Below, piece after piece: positions 8,782 through 18,158 of a DNA stretch of 64,000 nucleotides. Made by a program: the position numbers and the translations under genes. Every line of letters starts with the position of its first letter. The stretch's first letter is position 1. Source of the DNA: Oscillospiraceae bacterium (GTDB taxonomy: Bacteria; Bacillota; Clostridia; Oscillospirales; CAG-272); assembly GCA_015065105.1 (NCBI GenBank), contig SVQZ01000010.1, positions 1-64,000 on the forward strand, given 5' to 3'. The notes under the pieces were generated by a model. It was not told the origin of the DNA. It saw only the letters and a program-made list of their open reading frames with translations, and did not search any database.

Positions 8782-10959
8782 ATGATGAAAAACAGAATTA
8801 TCAGAATATCGGCATTTCTGCTTTCGGCATTGATGCTTCTCTCTCTTATTCCCTTTACTTGCACAGCGGCGGAGGAAAGTGCAAATATATTCAACCTTTC
8901 CGAAAAAAGCCATATGATGGTTAGCGTTGAATATACCTCGGGAGCACCTATGGTAAAATTTATTTCTCCCGACGGCACCGAATACGGAGCAGACGCTCTT
9001 GCCAACGGCAGTATGCTTAAGGAGGATGACGGCTCGGTACTTACCTACCGTATCAGGAACGCCTCGGCAGGTCAATGGAAGATAGTATATGACAAGGGTT
9101 CAAATAAAAAGCTCAATATTACCTGGGCGCCTTACGGCGAGGCTGTTTCTGTAAGCTCTCTCAGCTATCAAAAGGACTCGGATACAAGACTTAAGGTCAG
9201 CCTCGGAGTATCTTATTTTGAAGCTGCATCCTATAATTATGTTCTTTACGCAGTAACCACCGATGAAAACGGCTATGTTGAGGGTAAAAGACAGCTTGCA
9301 GAGGGTAGCGGTACTGCAAACTCAACCGAGGAGATCTCTGTAAATATATCAGACCTTGCAAGCTACTCGGATTATAAGATAATGGCAGAGGTTTCTGTAA
9401 AAACAGGAGCGGTTACCGTAAGCGACTCAAAGGTAAGCGCAGGAAGCTTTTCCTATACCAACGAAAATGCTCCCGAGGCAATGAAGGATGTTTACGTTGA
9501 GTACGGAGTAAACGAAGAATATCTTCTTGTTGACTGGAGTGAATATACACGTTCCTGCGAGTCATATATTCTCGCGATATACGAAAATGACAGCTCCGAG
9601 CCTGCGTATATAAGTGAGTTTGAAAGTGACATTACATCTACCGAAATACTTATAGATCCCGCAATATCAAAATTTAAAATAGATATTGGTTATAAGAAGT
9701 CCTCGGGAGAAATGTCAAACTTTTTGAGTAAAACTCTCGATACAAAATACGCAAAGGCAATAACCACCGATGCCGTAGAGGAAACGTCAAGCTCCTATGT
9801 TATGATAAGCTATGATCTTACATCCTTTTCCAAGGAGGTAAGGGTTGACGTAACGGTAAACGAAAATACCCAGGAGGTCTTGCTTAAGGATAAGGGTACT
9901 ATGACTGCGGCTCTCGAGCTCTTTGAGAATGAATTTACGGTACGCTGGTATCTTGATGAAACAACCGCATTCGTTATCCATCATTCGATATATGCAGATA
10001 ATATGGCCCCTCTCCTTATCCTTCCCGAAATAACCACCGAGGTAAATACCAAGGATTCAAAATATATTCTTGTAGGATATACTAACCCCGGATGTACCGT
10101 AACCGTCAATAAGGAAAGTGCAAAGGTCGATAAGAATGGTGATTTCACCATCACTCTTAATTTAAAGGAGGGCGAAAACGAGTTCGCGGTAGTTTCCGAA
10201 AATGTATTGGGTATTTCTTCCTCCCAGACCTTTACTGTAACCCGCTCTTCCTTTGCGGCGGTGTCGGCAAAGGGAAAAACCGATAGTGAAAAGACCTCAC
10301 CCGTAGTTAAATTCCTTTCTGAATATAAGGTGCTTTTGGCTGCTCTCGCGGCATCAATGCTTCTTTTCCTTCACGTGGTAATATCAAGCAGAATATTCTC
10401 CAAGCGCCGCGAAAAAAAAGGTGTATTGAGCGCTGTTGTAAATCTCATAGGTTCAACCGTTCTCTATATATCCGTACTTGCGGGCGGTTATGCGGGATAC
10501 TGTATATATAAATTAATACAGAGCAACAGACTTCTCAACTCTATGAAGTTCTATGAAGCGGCAAACAAGGCCGTATCCACCTCCTACGCCATGATAGAGC
10601 TGCACGAAACTATTAAAAAGAGAATGATAATCTGGATAATAATTTTCGTTCTGTTGTTTATGGCAGGATTTGTACTTATGCTTGTATCCCTCTTTATAAA
10701 GAAAAAGAACAAGCCGAGCTCTGCGGTAAAGCCTGAATCAAAGTTGTCAACAAAGGCGCGATCCGTAACTCAAACAAAGCCCGAACCCGAACAAAAAAAC
10801 GAGCAGGAGGAATCGAGGGATCCTTCTCCAAGGGAGGATGAGAAAGCTGTGGAAGCTGTTCCTGAAAAAACAGTTACCTTCTGTCCTGTATGCGGTACAG
10901 AGAATAATATCAGCTCCTCGTTCTGTAAAAAATGCGGAAGTAAGCTGAAGAAAAAATAA
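8782..10959 (+). CDS. Receptor-like secreted/membrane protein with cytoplasmic zinc ribbon
   Basis: The product has 725 residues. A signal peptide (residues 1-30) is followed by about 480 residues of extracellular beta-sandwich-like sequence, including fibronectin-III-like and bacterial Ig-like stretches (NPGCTVTVNKESAKVDKNG near 430). Three transmembrane helices lie at about 513-536, 553-577 and 613-637. A charged linker and a C-terminal zinc ribbon (CPVC near 701, then CKKCG near the end) would be in the cytosol. The ribosome site AAGGAGG precedes an ATGATG pair, so the start could be 8782 or 8785. It is co-transcribed with the VWA gene. The layout suggests a sensor that binds outside and signals inside through the ribbon; this is inference. 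Confidence 0.7.
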   Translation: MMKNRIIRISAFLLSALMLLSLIPFTCTAAEESANIFNLSEKSHMMVSVEYTSGAPMVKFISPDGTEYGADALANGSMLKEDDGSVLTYRIRNASAGQWKIVYDKGSNKKLNITWAPYGEAVSVSSLSYQKDSDTRLKVSLGVSYFEAASYNYVLYAVTTDENGYVEGKRQLAEGSGTANSTEEISVNISDLASYSDYKIMAEVSVKTGAVTVSDSKVSAGSFSYTNENAPEAMKDVYVEYGVNEEYLLVDWSEYTRSCESYILAIYENDSSEPAYISEFESDITSTEILIDPAISKFKIDIGYKKSSGEMSNFLSKTLDTKYAKAITTDAVEETSSSYVMISYDLTSFSKEVRVDVTVNENTQEVLLKDKGTMTAALELFENEFTVRWYLDETTAFVIHHSIYADNMAPLLILPEITTEVNTKDSKYILVGYTNPGCTVTVNKESAKVDKNGDFTITLNLKEGENEFAVVSENVLGISSSQTFTVTRSSFAAVSAKGKTDSEKTSPVVKFLSEYKVLLAALAASMLLFLHVVISSRIFSKRREKKGVLSAVVNLIGSTVLYISVLAGGYAGYCIYKLIQSNRLLNSMKFYEAANKAVSTSYAMIELHETIKKRMIIWIIIFVLLFMAGFVLMLVSLFIKKKNKPSSAVKPESKLSTKARSVTQTKPEPEQKNEQEESRDPSPREDEKAVEAVPEKTVTFCPVCGTENNISSSFCKKCGSKLKKK

Positions 10960-10970
10960 TAACAAAATAA

Positions 10971-11005
10971 AGCGGTAAGATTATAAAAAAAGTCTTACCG
11001 TTTTT
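10971..11005 (+). terminator. Terminator after the VWA/zinc-ribbon operon
   Basis: CGGTAAGA/TCTTACCG forms an 8-bp stem with an A-rich loop, followed by TTTTT, 14 bases after the stop codon. Confidence 0.85.
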
Positions 11006-11532
11006 AAATATATAGGGAATTTCTTTACCTCATGCAGAAAAAATTAGACTTATTTATCAGCCGAAATATTAACAAAATGTAAATATGTGTAAAAATGCGT
11101 TTTTTCTTGTTTGAAAAGCGTCTCCTGATTCGATATATATAATAGAGAGTATAAAAAGAAAAGCTATACTTTACCGTTTTAATGAAGTTTATCCGTATTT
11201 ATTATGGTTAACGTAAATACCGCAACAACTTCTTTACTTTGTATTGTAAAGAAATTATAAACGATTCGAGGAAGGTGAGAATAATTAAAGCTTTTCTCAC
11301 ACTTATATATCGTAAGAAAAATATATAACACGGGAGATAAATATAATTAATCAAATATGAGACAGCAAGCACTTTGCTTATAATTCAATCAGCAGTAATA
11401 TTACATATTTTATAGTTAAAACGAATTTTATGTCATTAATGTAATGAGGGGAGGAAACCGTTATGAAAATATAATAAAGAAGTTAAATATATGAGTTGTA
11501 ATGAAAAGATTAAAACAAGAAAGGAGACTAAA
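11006..11532 (+). other. 527-base AT-rich upstream region with hairpins and an abortive mini-ORF
   Basis: No gene is seen here. It holds two short perfect hairpins: TTCTTTAC/GTAAAGAA (11230-11253) and GTGAGAA/TTCTCAC (11275-11300). At 11463 there is a good GGGGAGG site followed by ATGAAAATATAATAAAG, a three-codon ORF that resembles the start of the next gene (ATGAAAAAAATAATAAAG) but is out of frame. A structured leader for the wall hydrolase is possible. I could not match it to a known riboswitch. Confidence 0.4.
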
Positions 11533-12954
11533 ATGAAAAAAATAATAAAGTTTGTTTTTACATCTCTGATAATTTCCGTAATTATATCTATGCTTTGCCT
11601 TGTCACGTACGCGGATTCAACTAACGTTTTGACAGATGTAAATGACGATTATTGGGCAAATAATGAAATATTCTTTGTTTATTTTAAGGGAGCGTTATTC
11701 AGAGAGTATGGTAGATTTTATCCCACGGATGGTTTGACAAGGGGTGAAGCAATAAAGGGTATTACCGATATTTTAGATCTTAACATTCCAAAACATGCAA
11801 ATACAGATTTTACCGACGTACCTTATTCATCCGAGTATTCAGGAGCGGTGAAATGGGCATCTGATAACAATATTGCCCAAGGCACGGGGGACGATATGTT
11901 TAGTCCGAATACGGTAATATCAAGACAGGCATTTTGTGTGTTTATATATAAAACCTGTCTTGTTCAAAATATAACGTTGCCTGTTATAACGCAAAACGTA
12001 AATTTTAATGATCAATCAAGTATTGCATCTTGGGCTTTGCCGTCGGTAACTGTCTTGGCAAAAGCAAATATATTGCAAGGCTACTCTAACGGTAATTTCG
12101 GGCCTACTGATACTATAACCCGTGCTGCCGGAGCTACGATACTTTCAAGATTATATGCAATATCCGAAAGCAGTAACAGAAAAATATTACTGTATGTTAG
12201 AGCTTCGAATGGGACTTCTTTGAGTAATGCTGCGGTTTATATTTATTACAGAAACAACAACCCCGGACCAAACAATCATAAATACCCCGAAGAAGTTGTA
12301 TATACCGATGCGGCGGGTATTGCCCATATAACACCGCCCAATAATGATCCCTATGCAGTAAACGTATTTGCATTTAATTATCGACAAGGGCTTTGTAATG
12401 ACTATTTAAGTCCTGATTATTTTATGAAAACTATTATAATGAACAGGGATACCGGAATGGGATACAGCTTGCCTTTAGCAGGATTTAATAATCTAAACGA
12501 ATGGGCAACTACACGTACATATTTGGATAGCTGTCAGAACTTCGGCTGGAGGTATAATTCTAACAGTCAATATGAGTACCATCAAGGGATAGATATAGGC
12601 AGACCAACAGGAACTCCGGTGTATAGTTCTTCCACCGGAAAGGTTGTACAAGCAGATTGGTTTGCAGGTTGTGGGTATTTAGTACAAATTGATGCTTGTT
12701 ATTATGAAGATGAAGAAAATGAAGAGAATAATAAATATTATTATTTTATTTATCAACATTTAAATAGTTATTCTGTTTCTGTGGGGGATGATGTTATTCA
12801 AAACCAGCAAATAGGAACAGTAGGTGCAACAGGTGGTAATTATTCGCCGCATTTGCATTTTTCGATTTCAAATAAGACAGCATATGGTGTGACAAGCAGA
12901 GATTATATGGATCCATTAGCATTCATACGTAACCAAACTCCGTACAATAACTAA
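11533..12954 (+). CDS. SLH-anchored M23 (LytM-type) peptidoglycan endopeptidase
   Basis: The product has 473 residues: signal peptide (1-28), three S-layer-homology repeats (about 30-210, with TRGEAIKGITDIL, SRQAFCVFIYK and TRAAGATILSRLY), a carboxypeptidase-regulatory-like linker (about 220-300), and an M23 metallopeptidase domain (about 340-465). The zinc site is intact: H350 and D354 in HQGID, and H440-L-H442 in HLHF, with the accessory His in YQHLN. It should bind secondary wall polymer through SLH and cleave peptide cross-links. I start at the ATG at 11533 (AAGGAG 8 bases upstream), not the frame opening at 11491, because the signal peptide starts there. The two lipoproteins that follow may belong to the same transcript. 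Confidence 0.88.
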   Translation: MKKIIKFVFTSLIISVIISMLCLVTYADSTNVLTDVNDDYWANNEIFFVYFKGALFREYGRFYPTDGLTRGEAIKGITDILDLNIPKHANTDFTDVPYSSEYSGAVKWASDNNIAQGTGDDMFSPNTVISRQAFCVFIYKTCLVQNITLPVITQNVNFNDQSSIASWALPSVTVLAKANILQGYSNGNFGPTDTITRAAGATILSRLYAISESSNRKILLYVRASNGTSLSNAAVYIYYRNNNPGPNNHKYPEEVVYTDAAGIAHITPPNNDPYAVNVFAFNYRQGLCNDYLSPDYFMKTIIMNRDTGMGYSLPLAGFNNLNEWATTRTYLDSCQNFGWRYNSNSQYEYHQGIDIGRPTGTPVYSSSTGKVVQADWFAGCGYLVQIDACYYEDEENEENNKYYYFIYQHLNSYSVSVGDDVIQNQQIGTVGATGGNYSPHLHFSISNKTAYGVTSRDYMDPLAFIRNQTPYNN

Positions 12955-12970
12955 AAAATTGGAGGTAAAT

Positions 12971-13861
12971 ATGAAAAAATTTATAATGTTTTTAATGACG
13001 GCTTTATTAATATTGGTGATGATTTCTTGTACAAGTATGAAAAAAACAGAGGAAAACATTGTTTTAAAAAAAGAAGCTGAAACAAACAATGCAGGGATAG
13101 ATAGAGAAGAAGCAGGCATGAATACAACTCCTATTATTGAATCAGATGAGGAAAATAAAAATTATGATGTTGGAGCAATAGGTGGAAGCAATATTTGCAG
13201 CATTCATAACTTTGGTTATCATTGTTACCCTAAGGAGATTATAGCATATATTGGAGAAGAACGGTTTAGAGAATGGGCAAATAATGCTCATTCAATTATC
13301 GATGAAAACGGATGTTGGCCTGATGGTAATCTGTTTTGCTGTATAGAACTTTTCGATGTTCCGAACGAAGTGATTATAGAAGCATATCAAAATGATTTTT
13401 ATAATCACGACTGGGATATTGAGGCAATACTTACAAAAGATAGCGTTGCCTTTGAAAATCATGCTAGAAATACTGTTGAGTCTCAGTATGATAAGAAAAT
13501 GTCCACAGAAATGCTTTTGAAATATAGATTGTACGACATTATGGAAAAAAAGACCGATGAAAAAACAGAATCATATTTTAAAATGATAACAAATAACGGT
13601 ACCAATTATCCGGTATGTAAAGTAACGTTGTACGAAATGATAAGCAATACTTCATTGACAAAAGCAGATTTTGAGAAAGCGCTGGGTAACGCATCGTCCG
13701 TAAATGGTGAAAAATATGCATACCCCCACTTCGATTACGATCTTGATCTTCTTTTTGGCGAGGCAGATACTTTGGCGGATATGATAAACGTTATCGAAGA
13801 CAACGGCTATGAATCAAAGGTGAAATTAGCGGATGCCTTGTTGCATAAGGATAAAGAATAA
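12971..13861 (+). CDS. Lipoprotein of unknown function, paralogue of the next gene
   Basis: The product has 296 residues with a lipoprotein signal ending in a VMISC lipobox. The mature part has a low-complexity acidic linker and then a conserved-looking region with paired Cys and aromatic residues (ICSIHNFGYHCYPKEI, ELFDVPNEVIIEAYQNDFYN). The start is the ATG at 12971 (GGAGGT 4 bases upstream); a frame from a TTG at 12959 has no basis. It lies 16 bases after the M23 gene. The last 137 bases plus downstream DNA are nearly identical to the end of the next gene. I do not recognise the family. Confidence 0.7.
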   Translation: MKKFIMFLMTALLILVMISCTSMKKTEENIVLKKEAETNNAGIDREEAGMNTTPIIESDEENKNYDVGAIGGSNICSIHNFGYHCYPKEIIAYIGEERFREWANNAHSIIDENGCWPDGNLFCCIELFDVPNEVIIEAYQNDFYNHDWDIEAILTKDSVAFENHARNTVESQYDKKMSTEMLLKYRLYDIMEKKTDEKTESYFKMITNNGTNYPVCKVTLYEMISNTSLTKADFEKALGNASSVNGEKYAYPHFDYDLDLLFGEADTLADMINVIEDNGYESKVKLADALLHKDKE

Positions 13862-13884
13862 TGCCCGGAAAAACAAACGGCAGG
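13725..13884 (+). repeat. 160-bp direct repeat, copy A (lipoprotein 3' end plus flank)
   Basis: It covers the last codons of the first lipoprotein gene, the stop, and 23 bases beyond. It matches 14717-14876 with about four differences by eye. The hairpin that follows copy B is degraded here (CGGCAG/CTGCTG with no T-run). Confidence 0.9.
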
Positions 13885-13932
13885 CGCATTACTGCTGTTT
13901 AAGACTGTTGAAAAAAGAGGGGAGGAAATAGT

Positions 13933-13949
13933 TATGAAAAAATAATAAA
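13933..13949 (+). pseudogene. Vestigial gene start (ATGAAAAAATAATAAAG)
   Basis: A strong GGGGAGG site precedes ATG-AAA-AAA-TAA. With one more A it would read MKKIIK, the start of the SLH/M23 gene. The same context (AGGGGAGGAAA..GTTATGAAAA) occurs at 11448-11478, so it is a duplicated, frameshifted gene start or a leader mini-ORF. Confidence 0.4.
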
Positions 13950-13989
13950 GACATCAAAATATTAAAAAACAATTAGAGGAGGAATAATT

Positions 13990-14853
13990 ATGAAAAAATT
14001 ATTATTGATAACATTGATTATATTTTTAATTGTTTCGTGCGCTTCTTGCTCGGATACTAAAAAGGTGGAAGTAAGCGAAAAAAATGAAACGGATCAAAAG
14101 ATTTTAAATGCCCAAGAAAGCGAGCCTTTAGAAGAAAAGGAAAACATAGAAAAGCCGATAGGCGGAGGAGATGCAATATGTCCTGTACATACGCTTTATT
14201 ATCATGCATATCCGGACATTATTGTAGAATATATCGGAAGAGATGATTTTAATTCATGGATAGATGGAAAGGAAGTGCAGGATGACGAAGGATGTTATCC
14301 CGAAGCAAATATATTCAAACTTATTGAGCATTTCGATGTTCCCAATGACATAATTATCGAAACGTATAAGAATGATTTTTATAATTGCGAATGGGATATG
14401 GAAAGCTTACTTTCAAGAGATGAGGAAGGCTTTGATGAGTCCTCCCGTAGGATGAAAGGTGATGATTCTCACAACGAGTACAGGGTTAAACTGCTTAACG
14501 AACGTGCATTGAAACATGCTTTGTTTGATATAATGGAAAGGAAAGAGGATTCAAAAACGGCAGAATACTATAATTTGATTTCCGATAACGGAAGTGTATC
14601 ACCGGTAACGGAAGTTTCTATTTATGAAATGGTAAGCAATACCTCCTTGACAAAAGAGGATTTCATAGATGCATTGGACGGGGTAGCAGGAGAGGAATCA
14701 AGTGAGACTTCCGAATCCCACTTCGATTACGATCTTGATCTTCTTTTTGGTGAGGCAGATACTTTGGCGGATATGATAAACGCTATCGAAGACAACGGCT
14801 ATGAATCAAAAGTGAAATTAGCTGATGCCTTGTTGCATAAGGATAAAGAATAA
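13990..14853 (+). CDS. Lipoprotein of unknown function, second paralogue
   Basis: The product has 287 residues. The signal peptide ends in a lipobox within FLIVSCASC. It shares the first paralogue's pattern (CPVHTLYYHAYPDIIVEYIG, EHFDVPNDIIIETYKNDFYN, YEMVSNTSLTKEDF), with moderate divergence in the middle and near identity over the last 45 residues. AGGAGGAA precedes the ATG. The tandem copies suggest a recent duplication or gene conversion at the 3' end. The function is unknown; a role next to the wall hydrolase is only suggested by position. Confidence 0.7.
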   Translation: MKKLLLITLIIFLIVSCASCSDTKKVEVSEKNETDQKILNAQESEPLEEKENIEKPIGGGDAICPVHTLYYHAYPDIIVEYIGRDDFNSWIDGKEVQDDEGCYPEANIFKLIEHFDVPNDIIIETYKNDFYNCEWDMESLLSRDEEGFDESSRRMKGDDSHNEYRVKLLNERALKHALFDIMERKEDSKTAEYYNLISDNGSVSPVTEVSIYEMVSNTSLTKEDFIDALDGVAGEESSETSESHFDYDLDLLFGEADTLADMINAIEDNGYESKVKLADALLHKDKE

Positions 14854-14876
14854 TGCCCGGAAAAACAAACGGCAGG
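14717..14876 (+). repeat. 160-bp direct repeat, copy B
   Basis: Near-identical partner of 13725-13884. It ends in the left arm of a functional-looking terminator, whereas copy A's hairpin is broken. Confidence 0.9.
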
Positions 14877-14899
14877 ATGCTTCCTGCCGTTTATTATAT
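14867..14899 (+). terminator. Terminator between convergent genes
   Basis: AAACGGCAGG/CCTGCCGTTT with a 6-base loop is followed by a T-rich run. A-rich sequence on the other side suggests it may also serve the minus-strand gene ending at 14907. Confidence 0.8.
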
Positions 14900-14906
14900 T
14901 TAAAGA

Positions 14907-16979
14907 TTATATTTTAAGACATCCCTTAAGGTATTTATAGCCCAGGGCGAGCTCGTTGATATGCTTTTGAATCTTTTCGGATTCGATATCGAAGCTTTCT
15001 ATGCTGTCCCACCATTTTTCCAATTCATCCTTTACAGCAGATATCTGCTCTGTTTTGAAGATGGCGGCTGCGGTGGTATATTGTGCGAAATGCTTGCCGG
15101 TGCTGCATATTTCAAGTGTGAAGAAGTATTCCTCAACAAGCTCGGAGGCTTCACCGTAATAAGCGTCGATAAATGCACGTATCTCTGCGTTATACTCCTC
15201 TTTTGTGAGATCCTTATCCCACATGAGAAGTGAAACCAGATACGCACGTAATGCACCGAACTCGTTGCCCTCGCTGTGGAGGTAACCCTCGTTAAACATA
15301 CCGTTTACACCCAATTCTTCAAAATACTGATAGTTTTCGTAAATAGAATCGAAGTTCATGAAGGGTAACTTGTCGTCCTGAGTATATTCAACAACGTAGT
15401 ACCAGATATAGATATTGTCAGAAAGAGCGCACCAGCCCTCAAGATCTTCCTTGAAATCCTCGTTCTTCGCGCACTCAGGATCGTTTAAGGGGCATCCGCA
15501 GCAGCTCTCAATAGGGCAGTACATTACCACCACGTTATCTCGGGGCGCAGTCTTGGGGGGGTCTATAGAGAACATATAGGCAAGGGTAAGTATCTTTATT
15601 TCGGGATAATCGGTTTCTATATCCTCGGCAAGTCGGTTTATAAATCTTATAAGAGAGCCTGCAAGGCTTCCCTCTGCAACGTTTGCCTGGGAGCAGGCGC
15701 TGCATTTACAGTAATCGTAGTTATCGTTCTGGGTGACCGATACTATCTTTGCATCGGTGAGTCTTGAGCAGAGAGTTCTTAATCTTTCAAGGGTCTTCTG
15801 ATATATCTCCTCGTCCGAGAAGCAGGGTTGTGTTTCTTGAGGAGCAAGATCAAAGGTGGTCGCCATTGTATGTACGAATTCTCCGCCGAAGCTGAAGTTT
15901 CCGCCGAGATAATAGTTCATTACTCGTCTGTTGTTAGAATTTATCTTTCTCTTTGCCGCGTATTCGTGATGGAAGATCTGATACTGGTCACAGTCGCGGA
16001 ATTCCATATAGGGCTTCTGCTCGTTGAAGGTGTCCTTGGGGATGTCTATAGCATCGTTGAAATAGATGATCTCGCAGTCTTCACCAAAGAAGCGCGCTCC
16101 GATATATTCCTCAAGGAAGGAATATACCGCATAGAGAGTGCCTCGGCGCTCCGCACCGGTGAGGATAAGTCTTGTGCCCTCGGTCTTTATAAGAAGGGTC
16201 TCTTCACCGTAGCCTGTTCTGTCTATCTTATCAATAACGTCACCCTCTCGTGAGGTTATACCCACAACGATCTCGTATTTTGAGGGCTCTGTGTCATCTG
16301 TTACACGCTCAAGCTCAACTCCTGTTGCAAGCTTGATATATTTTTGAAGCTCTTCGGCGGCGTAAACCTCATTGAGACCAAAGGTCTTCATTTCCCAGTC
16401 GTGATAAACTATCTTATACTTTGAAATATCAACTCCGCCGATAGTAAGCTTCTTTACGGGGTGCTCCTTACCCGAGATCTTCATTTCGTGAATATCAACG
16501 TAAACGAAGTCTTCACTTTTCTGCTCGGTATAGCTTACCTCTCCCTTTTTATCTATCTTTGCGGGGAAAACGGGAGATTCAAGAGTAATATTTTCTGTGA
16601 GAAGCTCAAATGCCTCCGAATAAGCATAGGTGGTTCCGGCAGAGATGCTTATATCCTTTTCCTCGTTCTTTACGGTATAAGCATTTCCTTCTACCGCCTC
16701 ATGACCGCGGGCATCGCCGATAAGAAGTTCATATTCCGCTTCCTTTTCCGAATCCTTGACAACGGGAAGAGTTACTCCGTAACGGCGGGATACAGTATCC
16801 TGCAGACGAAGAGCGGCAAGCTTGTTTACGGTAAATTCCTCAACGTAGCTTCCTTTTACCTCACGATATACTATTGTGTATTTTGAAATTTCAATACCCT
16901 TTTCTTCTTTTTTTGTTTTGCAGGCCGTAAGGGGCAGAACCATTAAAATGCACAGTAATACTAAAAAAACTCTTTTCAT
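14907..16979 (-). CDS. DUF4838-domain lipoprotein, probable polysaccharide-active protein
   Basis: The product has 690 residues with a lipoprotein signal (lipobox LPLTAC near 20). An N-terminal alpha/beta region repeats an element (about 25-95 and 175-245: KYTIVY..., AA..LQ..I....G..L) like the accessory domain of family GH67/GH115 proteins. The central part matches the DUF4838 style: TRLILTGAERRGTLYAVYSF, YIGARFF, then CSACSQAN and YCPIESCCGCPLNDPEC, followed by a helical end. Many DUF4838 proteins sit in glycan-utilisation loci, but no activity is established. GGAGAG precedes the ATG. It stands alone on the minus strand beside divergent sugar-acid genes. Confidence 0.75.
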   Translation of the reverse strand: MKRVFLVLLCILMVLPLTACKTKKEEKGIEISKYTIVYREVKGSYVEEFTVNKLAALRLQDTVSRRYGVTLPVVKDSEKEAEYELLIGDARGHEAVEGNAYTVKNEEKDISISAGTTYAYSEAFELLTENITLESPVFPAKIDKKGEVSYTEQKSEDFVYVDIHEMKISGKEHPVKKLTIGGVDISKYKIVYHDWEMKTFGLNEVYAAEELQKYIKLATGVELERVTDDTEPSKYEIVVGITSREGDVIDKIDRTGYGEETLLIKTEGTRLILTGAERRGTLYAVYSFLEEYIGARFFGEDCEIIYFNDAIDIPKDTFNEQKPYMEFRDCDQYQIFHHEYAAKRKINSNNRRVMNYYLGGNFSFGGEFVHTMATTFDLAPQETQPCFSDEEIYQKTLERLRTLCSRLTDAKIVSVTQNDNYDYCKCSACSQANVAEGSLAGSLIRFINRLAEDIETDYPEIKILTLAYMFSIDPPKTAPRDNVVVMYCPIESCCGCPLNDPECAKNEDFKEDLEGWCALSDNIYIWYYVVEYTQDDKLPFMNFDSIYENYQYFEELGVNGMFNEGYLHSEGNEFGALRAYLVSLLMWDKDLTKEEYNAEIRAFIDAYYGEASELVEEYFFTLEICSTGKHFAQYTTAAAIFKTEQISAVKDELEKWWDSIESFDIESEKIQKHINELALGYKYLKGCLKI

Positions 16980-17067
16980 TTTATACTCTCCAACTTAATT
17001 TTATAATTTTATTATATCTTTTCAATATGAACAAATCAATATTAATTAAAAAAAGATAGGATTATAC

Positions 17068-17096
17068 TTGAAAAATTCAAAGCTATAAGATATAAT
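17068..17096 (+). promoter_or_regulatory. Sigma-A promoter for the dehydrogenase operon
   Basis: TTGAAA (17068-17073) and TATAAT (17091-17096) are separated by 17 bases, 33 bases before the ATG at 17130. Confidence 0.8.
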
Positions 17097-17129
17097 GAAA
17101 TTAATATTGACCGAAAGGAAAAAATTATA

Positions 17130-18158
17130 ATGAAAGCAGCAGTTTGGACCGATATCGGTAAGGTAGAGGTCAGAGAAGTAGAAAAGCCCAAGGTACAGCC
17201 GGGCTGGGTAATACTTAAAATTACGGCGGCAGGTCTTTGTGCCACAGATATTCACCACATTTTCGGTAAAATTACACTTACAAAGCCCCCTCACATTTTA
17301 GGTCACGAAATGGCGGGCGTAATTGAGGAGATAGGTGAAGGTGTAGAGGGCTGGCAGATAGGCGACCGTTGTACGGTTGATACTATGATAGGTTGCAAAA
17401 CCTGTAAATACTGCAAAGAGGGCAACAGTGAGTTCTGCTCCAACGGCGGTGAGATCGGCTATGCACCCTACAACGGAGCATATTCCGAATACGTTGCGGT
17501 TCCCGCTCCCAATCTTCATAAGCTTCCCGATAACGTAAGTGACGAGGAGGCGGCCATAATCGAAAGCTGTGTATGTCCTGCAGGCTCTATGCTCGCTCAC
17601 CCCGTAAAGCCGGGCGAGATAGTTCTCGTTCAGGGCGCAGGCCCCGCAGGCCTTGCATATATTCAGCTTGCAAAGATCCAGGGTGCCAAAAAGGTCATTC
17701 TTTCATGCCGTAAGAGCTACAGAAGCGACCTTGCAATGAAATTGGGCGCAGACGTACATATCGATCCCACAAAGGAGGACGTTTACAAGAGAGTTCTTGA
17801 AGAGACCGACGGCTACGGAGTTGACGTTTCTATCGATGCGGCAGGCTTTGGCGAAACCGTTAAAACAGCGGTACAGTGTGCTTGTGCGGGTGCGAGAGTT
17901 ATTCTCTACGGTATCCCCGCAGATGATGACAAGGTGGATTTCCCCGTTACCGAAATAATCATAAAGCAGCTTTCCATCTACGGTGCCTGCTCCTCCCCCA
18001 AGTCATGGGAGCCTATGCTCAAATGGACAAGCGAGGGCAAGTTCAACCTTAAGGCTATGGTAAGCGCAGAATACAAGCTTGATGATATCATGCAGGCTAT
18101 CGACGATATCGAAAACAGAAGAAATAATATAGTAAAGGCGGTTATAAGTTTCAAATGA
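17130..18158 (+). CDS. Zinc-dependent medium-chain dehydrogenase (sugar/polyol type)
   Basis: The product has 342 residues and the full MDR fold. Catalytic-zinc residues are C37 and H59-E60. The structural-zinc cysteines are C89, C92, C95 and C103. A Rossmann motif (QGAGPAGLAY) lies near 170. Family members oxidise sorbitol, threonine or sugar acids with NAD(P). The stop overlaps the start of the enolase-superfamily gene by 4 bases (ATGA), so translation is coupled and the two enzymes likely act in one pathway, for example hexonate or threonate catabolism. The exact substrate cannot be told from sequence. Confidence 0.85.
   Translation: MKAAVWTDIGKVEVREVEKPKVQPGWVILKITAAGLCATDIHHIFGKITLTKPPHILGHEMAGVIEEIGEGVEGWQIGDRCTVDTMIGCKTCKYCKEGNSEFCSNGGEIGYAPYNGAYSEYVAVPAPNLHKLPDNVSDEEAAIIESCVCPAGSMLAHPVKPGEIVLVQGAGPAGLAYIQLAKIQGAKKVILSCRKSYRSDLAMKLGADVHIDPTKEDVYKRVLEETDGYGVDVSIDAAGFGETVKTAVQCACAGARVILYGIPADDDKVDFPVTEIIIKQLSIYGACSSPKSWEPMLKWTSEGKFNLKAMVSAEYKLDDIMQAIDDIENRRNNIVKAVISFK

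Noticed and set aside
11006-11532. c-di-AMP (ydaO-type) or c-di-GMP riboswitch before the wall hydrolase
   Set aside because: Such riboswitches often precede wall hydrolase genes, but I could not find their conserved core segments; only simple hairpins are visible.
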